Shown one piece after another: positions 58,105 to 64,000 of a DNA stretch of 64,000 nucleotides (position 1 is the stretch's first letter; each line of letters starts with the position of its first letter). Below the pieces are notes generated by a model. The model was not told where the DNA came from, did no database searches, and saw only the letters and a list, made by a program, of their open reading frames with translations. Source of the stretch: Hoylesella shahii DSM 15611 = JCM 12083 (GTDB lineage Bacteria; Bacteroidota; Bacteroidia; Bacteroidales; Bacteroidaceae). The translations under genes and the position numbers were made by a program. Where the stretch lies: NCBI RefSeq assembly GCF_000613445.1, contig NZ_BAIZ01000012.1:16878-80877 (forward strand), read 5' to 3'.

Positions 58105-59505
58105 TTATCTTTCGTTTTGTGTCATACTGTTAGCGTTAAACCGCATTACTTTTTGTGGTATGGGCAGCACGTATTTGGGGTCGTTAGGCATTAGAACCCA
58201 TGTTTCGTTTGCGCCAACATGTTTTACGGTGGTGGCAAAACGTGGGTCTAGGTTCAGCCTTTTCAGGTCGATGAGTCGTGTAAAACCATTAAACGCCAGT
58301 TCGCGTCGTCTTTCGGCCAGCACAAAGTTCAGCACGCTGTCTTTATCTGTCAATACAACGTGAGTGTTTGTGTGTATGCGATGGTCGCGAAGTTTGTTAA
58401 TCAGTGCCATGGCACGTTGTGCATTGCCCACTCTTGCTTCGCATTCGGCAGCGATAAGAAACATCTCTGGCGTGCTAATGGCAGTGTTTGCACGCACAAA
58501 AGGCGCCCAAATAGCGTGTGTTAGTTGTGTGCCACGATATTTATCGGGCATGAAAAGTGCCATGCGCATGTCGTTGCCTGGATACATATTTAGCAAGGTG
58601 TCCGAGGGGAACACCTTCGAACTAACACCGAAAATATAAGGGGCATACTTGATAAAGATGCTTTCGGGGTTGGCATCGGCATCAGGAACATTGGTGCGTC
58701 CAATCATTCCGTTGGGTTTTACCACTGCATATTGGGTTAAATTTAGCAGTGTGTCGTGCCGGGCAATCACCTCGTTGGCAGCCTTTAGAGCATCGGCGTA
58801 GTTACCCATGTATAGCAAAGTTCGGGCCAAAAGACCGCGTGCTGCATCTTTCGAGGCATGAAAAGCATTGGTGCTAATCTCTGCAGGTAGTGCTTTTTCG
58901 GCTTCGTTTAGGTCGGCCAATATCTGTTGGTACACACCTTTCACGCTAGCGCGAGTAAGATTTGTTTGCGAAATGTCGGCATCTAGCAGCAGTGGCACGC
59001 CTGGGTCGTTATCGGCTGTGGCCTCGTTATAATGTTTGGCATAACCATTAACGAGATATAGGTAATCCAATGCACGATTAACGAGGGCCTCTCCGCGTAT
59101 GGCATTCTTCTCTTCGTTTGTTCCTTCTGTGGCTTTCATCACCTCGCGCACCACCACATTGTTGGTAAATATGCGCGAATAAGCCGAGAACCAAAACGTA
59201 TCGTCTTCGCCATCGCCAAACACCTCCTTGTCAAAGGTGTAAAGACGTTTGAGGTAGGGCGTGATAGTATTCAGTCCAGGCGTGGCCGTATTCACGGCCG
59301 AGTCGGGCAGATAGCAGTCGTCTGTGAGGTAAACGGGATAGGTTTCGCCGATTTTTTGGATATTAGAATGGCTCAACATACTTCTATAGTCGGATGCCGT
59401 TTCGGGTATTCGTTCGCCTTTGGGCTTGATGTCGAGATACGAGTCGCAGGCGCTAAGCGTTGTTGCCAGTGCTAATGTGGCCAGTATGTGATATGTTGTT
59501 TTCAT
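58105..59505 (-). CDS. SusD/RagB family outer-membrane lipoprotein
   Basis: 466-residue surface lipoprotein. The signal LATLALATTLSACDSYLDIKP has its lipobox at Cys-20. Alpha-helical TPR-type SusD features: DYRSMLSHSNI, an RALDYLYLVNGYAKHYNE helix, the typical RGLLARTLLYMGNYADALKAA, and the C-terminal LNFVLAERRRELAFNGFTRL with FTRLIDLKRLN. It captures ligand at the cell surface for the SusC-type transporter encoded upstream. Sequence alone does not reveal the ligand; no glycoside hydrolase is adjacent, so peptides or other substrates are as likely as glycans. Confidence 0.92.
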   Translation of the reverse strand: MKTTYHILATLALATTLSACDSYLDIKPKGERIPETASDYRSMLSHSNIQKIGETYPVYLTDDCYLPDSAVNTATPGLNTITPYLKRLYTFDKEVFGDGEDDTFWFSAYSRIFTNNVVVREVMKATEGTNEEKNAIRGEALVNRALDYLYLVNGYAKHYNEATADNDPGVPLLLDADISQTNLTRASVKGVYQQILADLNEAEKALPAEISTNAFHASKDAARGLLARTLLYMGNYADALKAANEVIARHDTLLNLTQYAVVKPNGMIGRTNVPDADANPESIFIKYAPYIFGVSSKVFPSDTLLNMYPGNDMRMALFMPDKYRGTQLTHAIWAPFVRANTAISTPEMFLIAAECEARVGNAQRAMALINKLRDHRIHTNTHVVLTDKDSVLNFVLAERRRELAFNGFTRLIDLKRLNLDPRFATTVKHVGANETWVLMPNDPKYVLPIPQKVMRFNANSMTQNER

Positions 59506-59562
59506 TTTTGTTTTACGTTTTGGGGGATTATAAATAAAACCTTCGTTGTGCGTTGCCCTGAA

Positions 59563-62500
59563 TTAGAATGTGGCCGACACGCCAAGGGTCCATGTTGCGG
59601 GCGAAGGTATGGCGCGCATTCCCCATCCGTAGCCCGTTGTTCCCAGTGCTTCGGGGTCAATGTTGTAGCTGTTGGCTGTCCATCTAAACAGGTTTTGGGC
59701 TTGCAGGGTGAAGGCCAGTTGCGACAGATGGCATCTAGAAACAAGCTGTTGTGGCACGCGATAGGTGAGCGACACATGTCTCAGTTTGGCATAATCGGCC
59801 TTAAACACGTGCTTGTCTGCAGCATGCCAGGGGTGCACCATTGTTGTTAGGTCTAGTGCATAGCCTGTAAATGCTGGTGTGGCATCGGGGTTTCGTTCGT
59901 CTCCGGGTTGTCTCCAAATGTTGTTCATCTCTTTATTGGGATTGAGATGTGTGGGTTCCGACAGGTAGGGTGCGGCCTCAGTGCGCAGCACATTGCCACC
60001 GTAGAACATAAACATGAACGAGAGTTCAAAGTTTTATACGCAATGGTGTTGCTCAACGACCCGCTGTAAGTGGGATGTCTAGTACCCGAATAGGCCAGAT
60101 CGGCTAGGTTGCTCACCTGTGCATCTGTTCTGTTTCCTCCGTCAACATAGTAACGGGGTGTGCCGTCTGTGCCCGACAGTCCAGCATAGCGATAGCTAAA
60201 GATGGCGCCAAGGGGATGACCTTTCACGGCTGCAAAGCCACTTGTGTACGACAGAACGTTGGGGTTGGAGTCTTCCACATCGTCTAAGGTGTTTTTGTTA
60301 TAACCAAAGTTCACGCCTGTGGTCCATCTTAGGTGGCGTGTTTGCAGGTTTACGCTGTTCAATGTAAGTTCCACACCCCTGTTTGTCATGTTGCCATAGT
60401 TCAGTGTTAGCTGTCTAAAGCCAAGGGTTGGGTCGGCATCGCGTTGTGCAAGCAGGTCGGTAGAGTGTTTACGATACACTTCTATGCTGCCCGATAGGCG
60501 ATTGTCTAGCAAAGCAAAGTCAATACCAAGGTTGGCAGTGGCTGTTTTCTCCCAACGCAGCGTGTAGTTGGGCGGGTTTTTAATCTCTGCTCCAAAGTCT
60601 TTGCTCCATGGGTTATACTGAGCGGCTTTAATTGTGACAAACGGACCAGCACCTCGTGGCACGTTTCCACCGATACCGTAAGTAAGGCGCAATGTAAGGT
60701 TGTTGAGCCACGACAATTTGCCTGCTATAAAGCGTTCTTTAGACAAGTGCCATGCGCCACCCACCGACCACAAGGGACGATATTGATAACGTGGGTCGGT
60801 ACCAAAGAGGTTGGATTGGTCTATACGTATGCTTGCTGTGAGGTTGTATTTGCTATCGAAGGCGTAAGCGGCATTGGCATAAAACGATACATATCGGTTT
60901 TCTATCTCATTAATCCAGTTTGAACCAGTGCTCGACCAGCTGAAGTTACCAGCCAACGACTCTGTTCCTTTTAGGTTAACCAGTGTTGTGGGGTTAACGG
61001 GTTTGTAGGCAAGTGTGCTTTCATCAAAACCCATATAATAGATAGAGGTGTTGGTGCTTCTTGTTCTTCGCCTTTCTCCACCGGCAAGAGCAGTGATATT
61101 GTGGAGTCCAAATTCGCGGTTAAAGTTTAGTTGTGCGCGTAAGGTGTAGGCGTCGGCATCGCCACGACTTTCGGCATACTGTGCACCTTCGGGCACATTG
61201 AGTGTAAGGCGTTTTGTGGTTTGGTTGTATTGGGCAGCATCGTTAATCATGTTGCGCACATAATACGAACGTTCGCTGTAGGTCTCGGTGGTTTTGTCCG
61301 ACGAGTTTTCGGTTTGAAAACGCACATCGAAATTCAGCCCTTTCATCAGTTTCACGTTCAGTCCCAACATCAGTCGGTAATATTTTTCGTTGCTTTTATA
61401 GCGTTCTTCGCTGCGGTTTGTTATCGGGCTATAGTGTTCGTCTTTCAATCCTATTTCCATAAGTCGTGCCATTTCCCATTCCGACTTATAGGTTGGCACG
61501 TTGAGCGGGTTTCCGTTTTCGTCTTTCAGCATGGTGTACGAGGGCTGGTTTCTGTACATATTAGCGTAGGTACCCATGCCTCGGTCGCTGTTGGTGTTGT
61601 TAAAGTTCATGGTTAAGGCCGCTTCGGCATTGAGCCAACTGGTTAGTTTAATGTTGTCTCTGATGGTAGCACCGAAGCGTTCTGTTTGGTTATATCGGGC
61701 ATTATAGCGGTTGCCAGCATAATTAAGGCTAAACACATAACGGTTGATGTCGTTGCCACCGCTCAAGCTAAGGTTGTGCTGATGTTCCACGCCAGTTTGT
61801 GTATAGAAGTCTTCCAGTTGTTTGCGGTTGTCTAATTGGCGATATTTAGCCAGCGCGTTGTTAAGTCCTTGGTCGTCAATCAGGCCATCGCGATGTTTGT
61901 AAAGCAATTCCGACACGGGGTCGAGATAATAGTTTGGCGGAATCATGCCCAATGTAGCCGAGTTAAACTTAAAACCATACAGGCGCAAGTCTATCAGTTC
62001 GTTGCTGTTCATGAGGTTTAAGTAGCTCATGTCGGGTTTTGGCGTAAATTTCACGCTGGCGTCATATCTCACTGTGGTTTTGGCATTGTCTTTGGCGTCG
62101 ATGGTGCTAATAACGATAACGCCGTTGGCGGCACGAGCACCATAAATTGATGCTGCTGCGGCATCTTTAAGCACGGTGATAGACTTGATGGTGGCGGGGT
62201 TGATGCTGTTGATGTCGCCTTCGAAGGGCAATCCGTCAACCACAAACAGCGGACTGTAAGCGTTGGCGCCACCGCTAAGCGTGGCCATACCGCGGATATA
62301 GAGGTTGCCATTTTGTTGCATCATGCCTGGAACCATGCCTTCGAGTCGGGCCATGATGCTTGTTTGCAATTTACCTTTAAGCTTATCGGGCGTAACAACA
62401 TTGAACGAACCCGTTGTGCGCTCGCGCGAGATGGTTTGATAACCCGTAACCACCACGTCTTTAAGGGCCTGTTCGCCCACGGTCATGGTAACAAGGAAGT

Positions 62501-62870
62501 TGGTGCGTTGGCCAATGTTGATGCTTTGTGTGGCCATGCCCACGTAGCTAAAGGTTAGTTGTGTGGCATTGGCAGGTGCGCTTACATTAAATTTGCCGTT
62601 GGCATCGGTGATAGCCAGTGGCGTAGAGCCAAGGGCCGACACGCTAACGCCCATTAGGGGTTCGCCATTTTCGTCGACAACCGTACCGCGCAAGTGGCGT
62701 TTGTCGTTGTCGGGCATTGCTGTGCGCGGTGGGTTTTGAGCGTTGGGGTTGTTAGCAAACGCTGCAAGTGGCGTCACGGCCAGCAGCGTAAGAGCTAAGA
62801 AGCAGGGTGCAAAGTGTCGCCCAAAGATGGTGGGCACAGCCTTATGCACGGTGTTAGGGGTATGCATCAT
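59563..62870 (-). CDS. SusC/RagA TonB-dependent outer-membrane transporter (one frameshift)
   Basis: About 1102 residues when repaired. Signal peptide in FLALTLLAVTPLAAFA, then a carboxypeptidase-regulatory domain (LRGTVVDENGEPLMGVSV), a TonB-box-like VGEQALKDVVVTGYQ, a plug with VFVVDGLP-type sequence (PLFVVDGLPFEGDINSINP, IKSITVLKDAAAASIYGARA) typical of SusC, and a large barrel ending in WTLGVSATF. The frame breaks near 60033; restoring one A in an A-run joins NTIAYKNFELSF to MFMFYGGNV. First gene of the operon with susD (58 bp gap) and tlpA. A likely promoter lies at 63243-63275, implying a leader of over 350 nt. Confidence 0.92.
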
Positions 62871-63242
62871 AACCTTAGGTAATTGTTTTGGGGTTTGTAG
62901 ATATACGGTTTGGCCATTACGGCCATCGTGTAAATGTGCAGCGAGATGCGTTGGTGCAGCGTTGCGGTTTAAGCCGATGGGCTAGTGCTGCTTAAACGTG
63001 GGCAAATAGCACCCTTTTGGCCAGCGGTGTAAATGTTGGGCTATGTTTTAGCGTTGTTTTTTAATCGTCGCTCATTCATGTCTTTTTGCCTTCATTCGGT
63101 CTCTTTTGCTTGCTTTTTAGCAAGAGGGTAAGCCTTGCTTCCTTCAAGAAATAAACAAATGCTTGCCCATATAAAACCTAAAAAACCATGAAAGACGATT
63201 TTTAGAACCAGCCTTATAAAATACCTATTCTTTTTTCTGCCT

Positions 63243-63275
63243 GTAAAGTTAATGTTTTTTTTGTGCATGTAGCAA
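63243..63275 (-). promoter_or_regulatory. possible promoter of the susC-susD-tlpA operon
   Basis: On minus: TTG at 63275-63273, a 21-bp spacer, then TAACTTTAC at 63251-63243, one mismatch from TAnnTTTGC. It leaves a long untranslated leader, as is common for susC operons. Confidence 0.4.
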
Positions 63276-63784
63276 CTTTTTTGCATTTATTTTGTCATTT
63301 TTTGTTTGTGGTGTACTCGCTTTTGGGGCGATACTTATATGTTGTTTGAGCCTATAGGGTGTGCGTTTTCTTGCAAAGGTATTGATTGCCCTTTGTTATT
63401 GGGCTATGAAGTGGCGTGCCTATGCTGGGCTAAGTTTAGATGTATATCTTGTTTTGTAAAAATATCGAACCTTATTTTAACACGAAAACTGGCCTTGCTG
63501 TTCACCAATTCACTATGCGCTCGTATTTTTGGCTGTATTTCTTGAGTTTTGTAAAGCTCTGATTAATAGGTTGTTATACGTTAGGAGACGAAAAATAAGG
63601 GCCAAAACACACCATTTAGGCACATTTTTTATCCATTTACAGTGTGCAAAGACCTCCATTGCACAAATGTTTTGCTATATGCAATTTTGCTTTTGATTAT
63701 TGTTGTTTATGCGTTTTTACCTTAAAAAGTTGTGCTCTGAGGTTCAATTTAGTGCTAAAAGTAGGTTTTAGCATGGTAAAATGC

Positions 63785-63872
63785 ATGAGTTAGCAGTGCT
63801 AACTCATAGAGATAGCAAAGTAATCTCTATGAGATAGCACGGCAATCTCTATGAGATAGCGAGGCAAAACGA
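63785..63872. repeat. 22-bp-period array C with hairpin-forming units
   Basis: Four 22-bp units in phase. The first, starting ATGAGTTAGC, forms a stem with GCTAACTCAT (63798-63807) around AGT. The next three contain ATGAGATAGC and AATCTCT, so each unit edge gives ATCTC-TAT-GAGAT hairpins. The period and TGCTAACTCA phrase match array B. Confidence 0.75.
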
Positions 63873-64000
63873 TGGATTTTATGGCCTGATGTGCATAATT
63901 ATTCTAGCCGTTTGTTGTTAAATAGGGGTTAAATTGCGACAAATGGCGGAGCGAAAAATATTGCCCATCCACACTTTTAGAAAGACAATATATATATAAA

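Larger units (their letters stand above)
62871..64000. other. upstream region of susC and AT-rich repeat island
   Basis: 62871-63275 is the susC leader and promoter region. From 63300 on there is no confident gene; small frames at 63092-63286 and 63306-63545 lack motifs. From 63560 the sequence turns AT-rich and repeat-bearing, with the 22-bp array at 63785-63872, and runs off the window. Confidence 0.5.

Overview
The window is from a Bacteroidota chromosome, most likely Prevotellaceae or a close relative. The evidence is a SusC/SusD pair, GLPGLI and DUF5020 proteins, a hybrid sensor/regulator of the Bacteroides type, an abundance of Sec and lipoprotein signals, and promoters of the TTG-N20-TAnnTTTGC type instead of sigma-70 boxes. 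There are no rRNA or tRNA genes, no CRISPR array, no intact transposase and no prophage. The glycan genes suggest a host-associated (oral or gut) organism.

Layout. 0-9 kb: ribD and prmC (divergent), recX-comF, two unknown exported proteins, trigger factor, another unknown secreted protein. 9-14 kb: a metalloprotease-like membrane protein, then a four-gene minus-strand operon with two tiny paralogous secreted proteins, a GLPGLI protein and a TonB-type barrel. 15-26 kb: a host-glycan cluster (GH29 fucosidase, MFS transporter, GH130 phosphorylase, two GH20 hexosaminidases, GH33 sialidase) with no SusC/D of its own and separated by dispersed and 7-8-bp repeats. 26-28 kb: a GNAT acetyltransferase with an unknown partner and a gene-free repeat island. 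28-36 kb: a complete efflux operon (two ABC-2 permeases, fused RbbA-type double ATPase, HlyD, TolC) with a divergent AraC regulator. 36-46 kb: HigBA, enolase, periplasmic glutathione peroxidase, hybrid cluster protein, CutC behind a structured leader, and a transglutaminase-like exported protein. 46-53 kb: a second repeat island, a hybrid two-component regulator, and a purine-uptake module (Tsx-like porin, NCS2 permease, secreted phosphoesterase-type protein). 53-64 kb: gdhA, a basic-tailed RlpA, a 43-bp tandem repeat, a DUF4240 protein, a susC-susD-tlpA operon and a third repeat island.

Two window-wide patterns matter. First, at least 14 genes are broken by frameshifts, and every shift examined is the loss of one base, usually from a 2- to 7-base homopolymer. 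This is best read as deletion-biased sequencing error, so I give joined spans. Second, several non-coding repeat families recur: paired inverted REP-like elements (six copies), 22-bp-period arrays with helically phased A/T tracts (three copies, two of them in an identical module), and 8-bp-period arrays upstream of secreted-protein genes. The phased arrays and the small secreted-protein operon are the best candidates for undescribed biology.
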